A program made the translations under genes and the position numbers. DNA of 64,000 bases from Paenibacillus pasadenensis DSM 19293 (GTDB taxonomy: Bacteria; Bacillota; Bacilli; Paenibacillales; Paenibacillaceae). Below are positions 47,315 through 55,086 of the stretch, piece by piece (position 1 is the stretch's first letter; every line of letters starts with the position of its first letter). A model generated the notes under the pieces. That model saw only the letters and a list, made by a program, of their open reading frames with translations. It ran no database searches and was not told the origin of the DNA. Location of the stretch: NCBI RefSeq assembly GCF_000422485.1, contig NZ_KE383850.1, forward strand, positions 151,961 to 215,960. Direction: 5' to 3'.

Positions 47315-47373
47315 TATAATCCAACATTGGATTCCTCTATAGTAAGTAGCATCTCATTATGAAAGCGTTAACA
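47315..47373 (+). promoter_or_regulatory. GH16 gene promoter with dyad and full-consensus cre
   Basis: -10 TATAAT (47315-47320; the -35 is weak). The dyad AATCCAA-CA-TTGGATT (47318-47333) overlaps the -10, and TGAAAGCGTTAACA (47360-47373) matches the CcpA cre consensus TGWAARCGYTWNCW at all 14 positions, just before the ribosome site. Confidence 0.78.
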
Positions 47374-47391
47374 TCAGAAGGGGGCATTGGA

Positions 47392-50300
47392 ATGAGAAAA
47401 GGGAAAGCGGCCGCTGCAGCGCTGTGCGCGCTGCTCGTGGCTGCAGGAGCGATGCCGGCCTATGGAGCGCCGGCAGGCGGAGGACAAGCCGCGCCAAGCA
47501 GCGGCCAGGCTGCGCAGACGATCGGGGCGGCAGCTGCGAATGGAGCTGCAGCACGAGAAGCGCAAGGCGCGAACGCGGCCTCGACGGCCCCAGCGGCGGC
47601 ACTGGCAGCGACCGGATCTGTACCGGCGGCCGAATCGACAGCCGGAGCTGCTCCGTCAGCCTCGTCAGCCCCAGCAGCGGCCGGCCGATGGTCGGATGCG
47701 GTCATGGCGAAATGGGCGCAGCTTGGACTGGCGGCGGGCGATCCGGACGGCTCGGCGCGTCCGCAGGCGGCCGTGACGCGCGCCGAGCTGGCGCAGCTGA
47801 TGGTCCGCCTGTTCGGCCTGCCGACGCCTGAACGGGCGTCGGCGGCCTTCGCCGACGTGAAGCCGGGCGCCTGGCACGCGGGAGCGATCGAGGCGCTGCG
47901 CGCCGCGGGCCTGGCCAGCGGCTATCCGGACGGCAGCTTCCGTCCTTCGTCTGCCGTCACGCGGCAGGAGGCCGCCGTGCTGGCCGCCAAGCTGTTCCGA
48001 CTGGCGGATGCGGGCCCGACGGCGAACAAGCTCGGCGCGTTCTCCGATGGAGCCAAGGCTGCGGCTTATGCGCGGCCGGCGCTGGAGGCGCTGCTCGCCG
48101 GCGGCTACCTGTCGGGCTACGGCGACGGCAGCCTGAAGCCGGGCGCGCCGGTGACGAGGGAGGAGGCGATCGCTTTGCTGGACCGGCTGTCGGGCGACAT
48201 CGTCGCCGCGCCGGGCACGCATGCCAAGGCGGAGGCCGGCAATCTCGTCGTCAAGACGGGCGGCGTCGTCGTGCAGGGCACGGCGGTGGCGGGCGACCTG
48301 TACCTGGCGCCGGGCATCGGCGAAGGCGACGTGACGCTGAAGGGCGTCCGCGTCAAGGGCCGCATCCTCGTGCAAGGCGGCGGCGCCAGCAGCATCCATC
48401 TGCAGGACAGCACGGCGGGCGAAGTCGTCGTGGACAAGCCGTCCGGACCGGTGCGGGTCGTGCTCGAGGGCTCCAGCGAGGTCGGCCGGCTGCAGGCGCA
48501 AAGCCGCGCCACGATCGAGATCGGGCCGCAGGCCGAGGTCGGCGAGATGGAGGTCGGGCAAGGCGGAGCGGGCTCCGAGCTGTCGATCCGGGGCAGCGCA
48601 GGGCGCGTCACGGCTGCGGGAACCGGCGTGACGCTGAACGGCGAGCCGCTGCCGGCGGGCGAGAGCCGTACGGTCGCTTCCGGCGCCGTGAGCGGCGGCA
48701 AGGCCGCGAGCCCTTCGCCGAGCCTTTCGCCAACGCCAAGCGCCGCGCCGCCGATCGTTTGGCCGACGCAGGCACCGACCGCAACGCCAACGCCGACGTC
48801 GTCCGCGTCTCCGACGCCGACCCCAACGCCGACCCCAACGCCTACGCCGACCCCAACGCCTACGCCGACGCCGGCTCCGACTTCGACGCCGACGGAAAGC
48901 GACTGGACGCTGACCTGGTCGGATGAGTTCGACGGCAATGCGGCGCAGCCGGATACGAACGGCGTCGACCTCAGCAAGTGGGGCTACCAGCTCGGCAACG
49001 GCGCGGAGTACGGCGTCGACGGCTGGGGCAACAACGAGCAGCAGTTCTATCGCAAGGAGAACATCAAGGTCGAGGACGGCAAGCTCGTCATCGAGGCGCG
49101 CAAGGAGAGCGTCGGCGGCAAGCCGTACACGTCCGGCCGGATGTGGACGTCGCCGACGTTCAGCCAGACGTACGGCAAGTTCGAGGCGCGCATGAAGCTG
49201 CCGGCCGGGGAGGGGCTGTGGCCGGCCTTCTGGATGATGCCGCAGGACAGCGTCTACGGCGTCTGGGCGTCCTCCGGCGAGATCGACATCATGGAGGCGC
49301 GCGGACGGCTGCTCGGCGAGGTGGGCGGCACGCTCCACCACGGCAAGACCTGGCCGGACAACCGCTACACCGGCAAGGAGTACCATTTCCCCGAAGGCGA
49401 GGACATCACCGGATTCCACACGTACGGCGTGGAGTGGGAGCCGGGGGAGATCCGCTGGTACGTCGACGGCAAGCTGTACCAGACGCAGAACGAGTGGAGC
49501 AGCCAAGGCGTCGGGCAGCCGGACAAGTACGCGTTCCCGGCGCCGTTCGACCAGCCGTTCCACCTCATCGTCAATCTGGCGGTCGGGGGCAACTACGACG
49601 GCGGCCGGACGCCCCAGGACTCCGACCTTCCGGGCCGCGTCGAGGTCGACTACGTCCGCGCATACGAGCTGACGGGCCGCGACTACCGTACGCCGCAGGA
49701 GCCGAGCGGGGTCAAGGAGCCGATCCCGGCAGACGCCAAGCAGCCGGTGGACGGAAGCTGGATCCATGACCGGGAATTCGCGCGCGGCCTGACCGACGTC
49801 GCGGCTCCGGGGGCGGCGCTCGATCCGCTTTACTGGAACTTCCTGCACACCGGCGAATTCGGCGGGGCCGGCACGGCCAAGATCGAGACGGTCGGCGGCA
49901 CGCCGATGGCCCGCATCACGGCGACGGACGGCGGCCAGCAGAACTATTCGCTGCAGCTGATCCAGCACGCGACGCTCGTCAAGGGCCGCAACTACAGGCT
50001 GGCCTTCGACGCCAAAGCCTCGGCTCCGCGCGCGATCGCCGTCAAGCTGGGCGGCGACGCCGACAACGGCTGGGCCGCTTACACGGACCAGTTCGCGCCG
50101 CAGCTCGGCACGGAGGTCAAGCCGTTCGAATACCGCTTCGCGATGGGCAACGCGACCGACTCCACGGCGCGGCTCGAGTTCAACGTCGGCCTCGCGGCCG
50201 GCGACGTCTGGATCGGCAATGTCCGCCTGGAGGAGGTCGAGCAGCTGCGCGACCCGCTGGCGGCCAAGGAGCCGCTCGAGAACGGCAACCATATCTACAA

Positions 50301-51957
50301 CGGCAGCTTCGAGCTGGGCAAGATGGACCGGCTGACCTACTGGACGCTGGATGCGGCGCCGACCGCCGGCGCGTCCGCATCGGTCGATCCGTCCGCCCGC
50401 GAGGTCCGGCTGACGACCGCAGCGGCAGGCGCGCCGCAGGACGCGGCGCTGCGCCAGGACGGCTTGCAGCTGCTGCAAAGCGACGACTATGAGCTGACGT
50501 TCCGCGCCCGGGCTTCCACGGCGGGGCGGACGGTCGGCGTGCAGCTCGGCAGCCAGGGCGGCAGCCGGACGTACGCCTCGCAGGAGATGGCGGCCGGGAC
50601 GGCGATGGCCGAGCATAAGCTCGCCTTCACGATGCCGGCGGGCGAAAGCGATCCGCTGGGACGACTGTCCTTCCTGTTCGGAGGCGCCGCGGGCGAAATC
50701 GTACTGGACGAGGCTCGCCTGCTCCGCCTGTCGGACCGCAACGTCGACTACTCCGGCGTGGATCTGTTCCCGCTGCAGAACGGCGATTTCAGCGGCGGCC
50801 TGGCTTCGTGGGAGCCGTTCGTCCAAGGAGCCGGAGCGACCTTCGCGGCGGATGGCGGCGCGGCACGCATCGACATCTCGAATGCCGGGAGCGAGAGCTG
50901 GAACGTCATGCTGAACCAAGGCAGCCTGAGCCTCAAGAAAGGCTTCGCCTACAAGCTGGAGTTCGACGCCAAGGCGAGCGAGGCGCGGCCGCTGCAGGCG
51001 ACGCTGGAGAACGCCTCCTACGCGCGGCGCTTCGACTCCGGAGAGAAGGCGCTGACCGGCGACTGGCAGCGCTTCGCCTACACGTTCCGGCCGACCGCCG
51101 ACGAGACGCTCGCGCTCAAGTTCCTGCTCGGCAGGCTGCCCGGCACGCCGGCGGGAAGCCATCAGGTCTGGATCGGCAACGTCGTGCTGGAGGTCGCCGA
51201 CGCTCCGTTCAAGCGGCCGGTGCGGCTGAACGAGGACCTGGACGGCAACTATGCCGGCTCGGAGCTGCAGCTGACGTTCGCCGACGATGCCGACTGGCGG
51301 GCGGCGGTCCGCTCGGTGGCGGCGGACGGAAGGACGCTGGCGCCGGACGCCTACGTCCTGGAGCCGGGCGTGCTGCGGCTGCTGCCGGCAGCCGGGCTTT
51401 CGGCCGGCACGGCGACGGTGACGGTGCAGGCGGAAGGCTATGCCGACGCCTCCGTCCGGCAGCCGGTCATGGAGGCGGACGGCAATCTGCTCGCGAACGG
51501 CTCGTTCGCAAGCGGCGAGGCCGGCTGGACGTACTGGAAAGGCGAAGGCGGAGATTCCGCCTTCGCCGTGGAGGACGGGGCGGCGAAGATCGACATTTTC
51601 TACCACGGGGGCATCCATCCGCAGTGGAACGTGCCGGTGAGCTGGTCGAGCCAGCTCATCCAAGGCGGCCTCAAGCTCAAAGGCGGGGTCAGCTACGAGC
51701 TGACGTTCCGCGCATGGAGCGACGCCGACCGTCCGATCGAGCTTGAATGGACGGGCGCGGCCGGCGTCGGCAAGTCGGCGGTCCGCCTGACGGGAGACAG
51801 CGCGCGCGTGCACCGCGTCGTCGTCACGCCCGCGGCAGACGGCACGGTAGAGCTCAAGTTCCTGCTCGGCAACGTCGTCGACGGCGCGGCCGCGACGCCG
51901 GACGCTCCGCATGCGATCCGCATCGACGACGTCGCCGTGCGCGAGCTGCTGCCTTAG
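47392..51957 (+). CDS. SLH-anchored GH16 endo-beta-1,3-glucanase (laminarinase) with multiple CBMs
   Basis: A 1521-residue surface enzyme. Signal peptide MRKGKAAAAALCALLVAAGA. Three N-terminal SLH domains lie at about 100-272 (WSDAVMAKWAQLGLAAGDPD, SGYPDGSFRPSSAVTRQEAA, LSGYGDGSLKPGAPVTREEA). A beta-helix-like segment follows (about 285-415, NLVVKTGGVVVQGTAVAGDL), then a Pro/Thr linker and a GH16 catalytic domain at about 503-760: WTLTWSDEFDG, NNEQQFY, and the active-site GEIDIMEARG (E-I-D-x-x-E). Four tandem CBM4/9-like modules complete the protein (each with a form of xNGSFExG...WTYW and VELKFLLGN). It should hydrolyse beta-1,3- or mixed-linkage glucans at the cell surface. ATG at 47392 after AGAAGGGGG. 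Control by CcpA is likely from the cre at 47360. Confidence 0.92.
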   Translation: MRKGKAAAAALCALLVAAGAMPAYGAPAGGGQAAPSSGQAAQTIGAAAANGAAAREAQGANAASTAPAAALAATGSVPAAESTAGAAPSASSAPAAAGRWSDAVMAKWAQLGLAAGDPDGSARPQAAVTRAELAQLMVRLFGLPTPERASAAFADVKPGAWHAGAIEALRAAGLASGYPDGSFRPSSAVTRQEAAVLAAKLFRLADAGPTANKLGAFSDGAKAAAYARPALEALLAGGYLSGYGDGSLKPGAPVTREEAIALLDRLSGDIVAAPGTHAKAEAGNLVVKTGGVVVQGTAVAGDLYLAPGIGEGDVTLKGVRVKGRILVQGGGASSIHLQDSTAGEVVVDKPSGPVRVVLEGSSEVGRLQAQSRATIEIGPQAEVGEMEVGQGGAGSELSIRGSAGRVTAAGTGVTLNGEPLPAGESRTVASGAVSGGKAASPSPSLSPTPSAAPPIVWPTQAPTATPTPTSSASPTPTPTPTPTPTPTPTPTPTPAPTSTPTESDWTLTWSDEFDGNAAQPDTNGVDLSKWGYQLGNGAEYGVDGWGNNEQQFYRKENIKVEDGKLVIEARKESVGGKPYTSGRMWTSPTFSQTYGKFEARMKLPAGEGLWPAFWMMPQDSVYGVWASSGEIDIMEARGRLLGEVGGTLHHGKTWPDNRYTGKEYHFPEGEDITGFHTYGVEWEPGEIRWYVDGKLYQTQNEWSSQGVGQPDKYAFPAPFDQPFHLIVNLAVGGNYDGGRTPQDSDLPGRVEVDYVRAYELTGRDYRTPQEPSGVKEPIPADAKQPVDGSWIHDREFARGLTDVAAPGAALDPLYWNFLHTGEFGGAGTAKIETVGGTPMARITATDGGQQNYSLQLIQHATLVKGRNYRLAFDAKASAPRAIAVKLGGDADNGWAAYTDQFAPQLGTEVKPFEYRFAMGNATDSTARLEFNVGLAAGDVWIGNVRLEEVEQLRDPLAAKEPLENGNHIYNGSFELGKMDRLTYWTLDAAPTAGASASVDPSAREVRLTTAAAGAPQDAALRQDGLQLLQSDDYELTFRARASTAGRTVGVQLGSQGGSRTYASQEMAAGTAMAEHKLAFTMPAGESDPLGRLSFLFGGAAGEIVLDEARLLRLSDRNVDYSGVDLFPLQNGDFSGGLASWEPFVQGAGATFAADGGAARIDISNAGSESWNVMLNQGSLSLKKGFAYKLEFDAKASEARPLQATLENASYARRFDSGEKALTGDWQRFAYTFRPTADETLALKFLLGRLPGTPAGSHQVWIGNVVLEVADAPFKRPVRLNEDLDGNYAGSELQLTFADDADWRAAVRSVAADGRTLAPDAYVLEPGVLRLLPAAGLSAGTATVTVQAEGYADASVRQPVMEADGNLLANGSFASGEAGWTYWKGEGGDSAFAVEDGAAKIDIFYHGGIHPQWNVPVSWSSQLIQGGLKLKGGVSYELTFRAWSDADRPIELEWTGAAGVGKSAVRLTGDSARVHRVVVTPAADGTVELKFLLGNVVDGAAATPDAPHAIRIDDVAVRELLP

Positions 51958-52069
51958 GCAGAGCAAAGCCGGTCCGGCTGCAGCCGAATGGACGGGTGGC
52001 GGGAATGGGACGGACTCCGAGCTTCATATCCTTTTCAGTAGGCATCACGCAGGGGGAAGGATGGGGAAC

Positions 52070-53137
52070 ATGACCGTCTCGTACATGGACTATACGGATC
52101 CCGATCTCAAGTTCTCGTTCGACATGAAGAAGAGCACGGCGTTCAAGACGAACGCGAGCAACTACATCAACATCCTCGGCTACAAGCAGCTGCCGACGCT
52201 CGGCTCGGCCTCGCTGCTGGACATCTTCCTGAGCCGGGGGCATTATGTCGAGCCGCACTATCATCAGAACGCCTCGGAGCTCGTCTATCTGATCTCGGGC
52301 AGCGCGACCGTCAGCATGATCAATCCGTTCACGAACAAGCTCATCTCCATCCCGATCGTGCCGCAGGAGGTCGTCATCGTGCCGCAGGGCTGGTGGCACT
52401 TCGAGGAGGCGACTTCGGACGACACGCATATTCTGGCGATCTTCGACGCGCCGACGCCGCAGGTCATCCTCGGCTCCGACATCCTGCGGCTGACGCCGGC
52501 CAAGGCGATCGCCCAGACGTACTGCCTCGACGAGGCGAAATGGAAGGAAGCGATCGCGCCGATCAAGCAGACCGTCGCGATCGGTCCGCTCGACAGCTGC
52601 AAGCAGGCGCGCGAGAGCGGGGAGGAAGGGCAGGCTGCGGAGGCGCGGGCTCAAGGAGCTCGAGGGCCGCAGGGAGCGGGGGAGACGCGAGCTCAAGGAG
52701 CTCAAGGCCCGCAGGGGGCGAGGGAGACGCGAGCTCAAGGAGCTCGAGGGCCGCAGGGAGCGGAGGAGCTGGAGGACGCGCCGACGGTCGGCGCGATCTC
52801 CGCCTACCGGACCGCGCCTTCCTGGGCCGGCACCGGCGTGTCGGGCCAGCCGGCCTATGTGTACGGCCAGTCGCCTTTCCAGGCGCAGCCGCCGTACGGC
52901 CAGCCCTACGCGCAGGCCGGCCAGCCGTATGCGGCCGGCTACGCGGCTCATCAGGCGGCCGCCGCCCGGGCGTATGCGCCGCAGGCGGCCTACTACGCCG
53001 GCTACGGGCAGCCGCAGCAGGGCTGGGCGGCCTACGCGCCGCAGGGCTACGGAGCGTCCGCGGCGTACGCGCAGCGGAGCTACGGCTCGCCAGCGGCGTA
53101 TGCGCCGCAGCAGGCGCCCGGCGGCGGCTGGCGCTGA
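52070..53137 (+). CDS. Cupin protein with collagen-like segment and Tyr/Gln/Ala-rich tail
   Basis: A 355-residue protein. Residues about 1-150 form a single cupin barrel like that of the oxalate-decarboxylase/germin group: LLDIFLSRGHYVEPHYHQNA with the metal-binding HxH and following Glu (ASELVYLISG), and IVPQGWWHFEEATSDDTHIL with the second His. Residues about 183-240 are collagen-like repeats (RAQGARGPQGAGETRAQGAQ, in about 21-residue units). The C-terminal 110 residues are Tyr/Ala/Gln/Gly/Pro-rich (QPPYGQPYAQAGQPYAAGYA), like spore coat or prion-like tails. No signal peptide. ATG at 52070 after AGGGGGAAGG at 9 bases. The cupin may bind or modify a small molecule; the tail suggests assembly into a coat or condensate. 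Both roles are inference. Confidence 0.78.
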   Translation: MTVSYMDYTDPDLKFSFDMKKSTAFKTNASNYINILGYKQLPTLGSASLLDIFLSRGHYVEPHYHQNASELVYLISGSATVSMINPFTNKLISIPIVPQEVVIVPQGWWHFEEATSDDTHILAIFDAPTPQVILGSDILRLTPAKAIAQTYCLDEAKWKEAIAPIKQTVAIGPLDSCKQARESGEEGQAAEARAQGARGPQGAGETRAQGAQGPQGARETRAQGARGPQGAEELEDAPTVGAISAYRTAPSWAGTGVSGQPAYVYGQSPFQAQPPYGQPYAQAGQPYAAGYAAHQAAAARAYAPQAAYYAGYGQPQQGWAAYAPQGYGASAAYAQRSYGSPAAYAPQQAPGGGWR

Positions 53138-53251
53138 GCGCCAGCGGCGGCCTCGCCTGCCGCTGAGGCGAGCCGGCCTCGCCGCCGCCAGGGCAGCGCC
53201 GATGCAGGAGCCGCTCGCAGGCGTCTGCGAGCGGCTTCAAGCTTGTCGCCA

Positions 53252-53324
53252 AGCCGGTCCCTCAGGGGCAATGCCATCAAGATCAGCTTGACTTGATGGC
53301 ATTGCCCTCGGGGGCCGGCTTTTT
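53252..53324 (+). terminator. Terminator of the cupin gene
   Basis: Very long stem: GCCGG...GGGCAATGCCATCAAG pairs with CTTGATGGCATTGCCC...CCGGC, followed by TTTTT. Confidence 0.88.
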
Positions 53325-53487
53325 GACGTGCGATCGGCATGGGCGCCGCACTCCTCGCAGCGGGAGATTCCAGCGCAAAGCGCTCTAGGCAAGCGGGAAA
53401 TCCTCGATATACTGGAAGAGATGGAAGCGGCATCCGGACCATCCGCCGGCCGGGATGGCCGCAATCGATCCAGGAGGAGGAGAACGG

Positions 53488-53964
53488 ATGATCGAACGAG
53501 CGAAACGGGAGGACCTGCCGGCCATCCTTTCGCTGCAGAGGCTCGCTTATCTGAGCGAGGCCGAGCTGTATGACGGCATGGCGATCCCCCCGCTGACGCA
53601 GACGCTGGAGGAGCTGGAGCAGGATCATCGGGAGGGCGTTGTGCTGATCGTCGTGGAAGGCGGCGACATCGTGGGCTCCGTCCGCGCCAAGCGCGACGGG
53701 GACAGCGTGCGCATCGGCAAGCTGATCGTGCATCCGTCCGCTCAGAACCGAGGCCTCGGCAAGCGGCTGCTGCTGGAGGCGGAGCGGCTTTGGCCGGATG
53801 CGGCGCGCGCAGAGCTGTTCATGGGCCATCGCAGCACGAAAAACCTGGCGTTCTACCGCAAGCTCGGCTACGAGCCCTTCAAGGAAAGGCTCGTCGACGA
53901 ACGGCTGACGCTCGTCTTTTTGGAGAAGCGGCTGCCGAAGCGGGAGCGCCGGGATGAGGAGTAA
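53488..53964 (+). CDS. GNAT family N-acetyltransferase
   Basis: A 158-residue GCN5-related acetyltransferase. It shows MIERAKREDLPAILSLQRLA (strand/helix 1), VVLIVVEGGDIVGSVRAKRD (strands 2-4), IGKLIVHPSAQNRGLGKRLL with the acetyl-CoA pyrophosphate loop Q-x-x-G-x-G/R, and ELFMGHRSTKNLAFYRKLGY. Full length. The ATG at 53488 follows AGGAGGAGG. The acceptor is not predictable. It is followed at 43 bases by a small membrane protein gene and may be co-transcribed. Confidence 0.87.
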   Translation: MIERAKREDLPAILSLQRLAYLSEAELYDGMAIPPLTQTLEELEQDHREGVVLIVVEGGDIVGSVRAKRDGDSVRIGKLIVHPSAQNRGLGKRLLLEAERLWPDAARAELFMGHRSTKNLAFYRKLGYEPFKERLVDERLTLVFLEKRLPKRERRDEE

Positions 53965-54006
53965 GGGACAGGAGGACGGCCGGATGCGGCAAAAGGGGCA
54001 TGGCAG

Positions 54007-54642
54007 ATGCAGCAAAAGGGGCGGACGCGGCGCAAGGCTTGCCGTCTCGGGCGCAGGTCGGCGCGGCGCGCGGGCTTGCGGAGGAGGCTCCGCGCCGAGG
54101 CGCGGGGATGGGCTTGCGCGGCTTTGCGGATGGCGGCGCATCGGTACTATCTTTCGCCGGCCGCCTATTGGAAAGGGCAGCCTGAAGTCGAGCTGGAGGC
54201 CCGGCTGCCGGATAGCTGGGGCTGGAGGCTGCATAGCAACGTGCCGCTGCGCTGCGAGGACGGCGTCTGCCGGGTGAAGCTCGACCGCCTGCCCCTGGAG
54301 GAGTGGACGATCAGCTATGCCTCTTCGAAGAGGCTCCTTTTCCCGATCAACCGCCAGCTTTTTTACAATCTCTGCGTGCTGATCACGGCGGCGGCGCTGA
54401 CGCTGTACGGAGGCGATCTCGCCCGCAGGCTTCGCCGCTTCTGGGTTTCGCTGATCGGTTCGGGGCTGGGCCTCGCGCTTGTGGTCGTCTACATCGCCCG
54501 CCTGGGCGGCTATCCGTTCGAGATCATCCTGCTGCCGGGTCTATATGGACTGGTTTTCCTGCTCCAGGCGCTGTATTTGAAAAGGCTGGCCCGGCAGCTC
54601 AAGCGTCTGCCCGCCCGCAAGCCGAAGGATGAGCCTGCCTGA
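54007..54642 (+). CDS. Small membrane protein, unknown function (start uncertain)
   Basis: Up to 211 residues. The region from MAAHRYYLSPAAYWKGQPEV (ATG at 54130) onward looks real: a soluble beta-rich part (VELEARLPDSWGWRLHSNVP, VKLDRLPLEEWTISYAS), then three transmembrane helices (LFYNLCVLITAAALTLYGG, VSLIGSGLGLALVVVYIA, IILLPGLYGLVFLLQALYL) and a basic tail. The first 41 residues of the longer form are Arg/Ala-rich and look non-coding, so 54130 may be the true start, though it lacks a good ribosome site. No family is recognised. It may be co-transcribed with the GNAT gene. Confidence 0.55.
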   Translation: MQQKGRTRRKACRLGRRSARRAGLRRRLRAEARGWACAALRMAAHRYYLSPAAYWKGQPEVELEARLPDSWGWRLHSNVPLRCEDGVCRVKLDRLPLEEWTISYASSKRLLFPINRQLFYNLCVLITAAALTLYGGDLARRLRRFWVSLIGSGLGLALVVVYIARLGGYPFEIILLPGLYGLVFLLQALYLKRLARQLKRLPARKPKDEPA

Positions 54643-54747
54643 CGAGCGCTGCCGCCATCGGCAGGGAGCTCGATCGGCCGGCGCTGGCCGCGGCCGGGTG
54701 AGCGCTTCGCGGCGGATCGGGAAGCGGTTCGCCCCGTGCAGCGCGAT

Positions 54748-54785
54748 AAAAAAGCCCGCCAGCGGCCGAGGCCGGTGGCGGGCTT
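54748..54785 (-). terminator. Minus-strand terminator after the GH53 gene
   Basis: AAGCCCGCCACCGGCC/GGCCGCTGGCGGGCTT stem on the minus strand, followed by TTTTTT. It ends the galactanase transcript past the bipolar repeat. Confidence 0.85.
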
Positions 54786-54840
54786 GAGGATATAGGCAGC
54801 AGCCTTTCGGAGCCGCTTTGCTTCGATGCGGGTTTGTGTT

Positions 54841-55034
54841 CTAACGACGGGTCAGAAGCTTAGACGCCTGTTTTTCCGCTTTCCTCTGCGTTAACGACTC
54901 CTCAGACGCTTAAACGTTCGCATGGCGGTATTTCTACTCGTTGGACGCTGTTTTCCCGACGCTAAGCTTCTCACGAGTCATTAAAGTTCGGCGAGGGCTG
55001 AATTCGGCCGTCTAATGAGCGGATTCGTCGTTAG
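54841..55034. repeat. Second bipolar intergenic repeat: two direct plus two inverted TAACGAC-CAGA-GCTTA elements
   Basis: CTAACGACGGGTCAGAAGCTTAG (54841-54863) and TTAACGACTCCTCAGACGCTTAA (54891-54913) on the plus strand are followed by inverted copies at 54958-54984 (GCTAAGCTTCTCACGAGTCATTAA-like) and 55009-55034 (GTCTAATGAGCGGATTCGTCGTTAG-like). The layout is the same as at 46.7 kb, with a related element. No gene. Confidence 0.8.
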
Positions 55035-55086
55035 CCTCTTTAATGAGGGTGCTTGCGTCAGAACGGACCGCTGCGGGCGAATGAAC

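Noticed and set aside
46702..47352. 216-codon minus-strand frame over the repeat tract
   Set aside because: Low-complexity Ser/Pro/His/Phe sequence produced by the repeats; no ribosome site.
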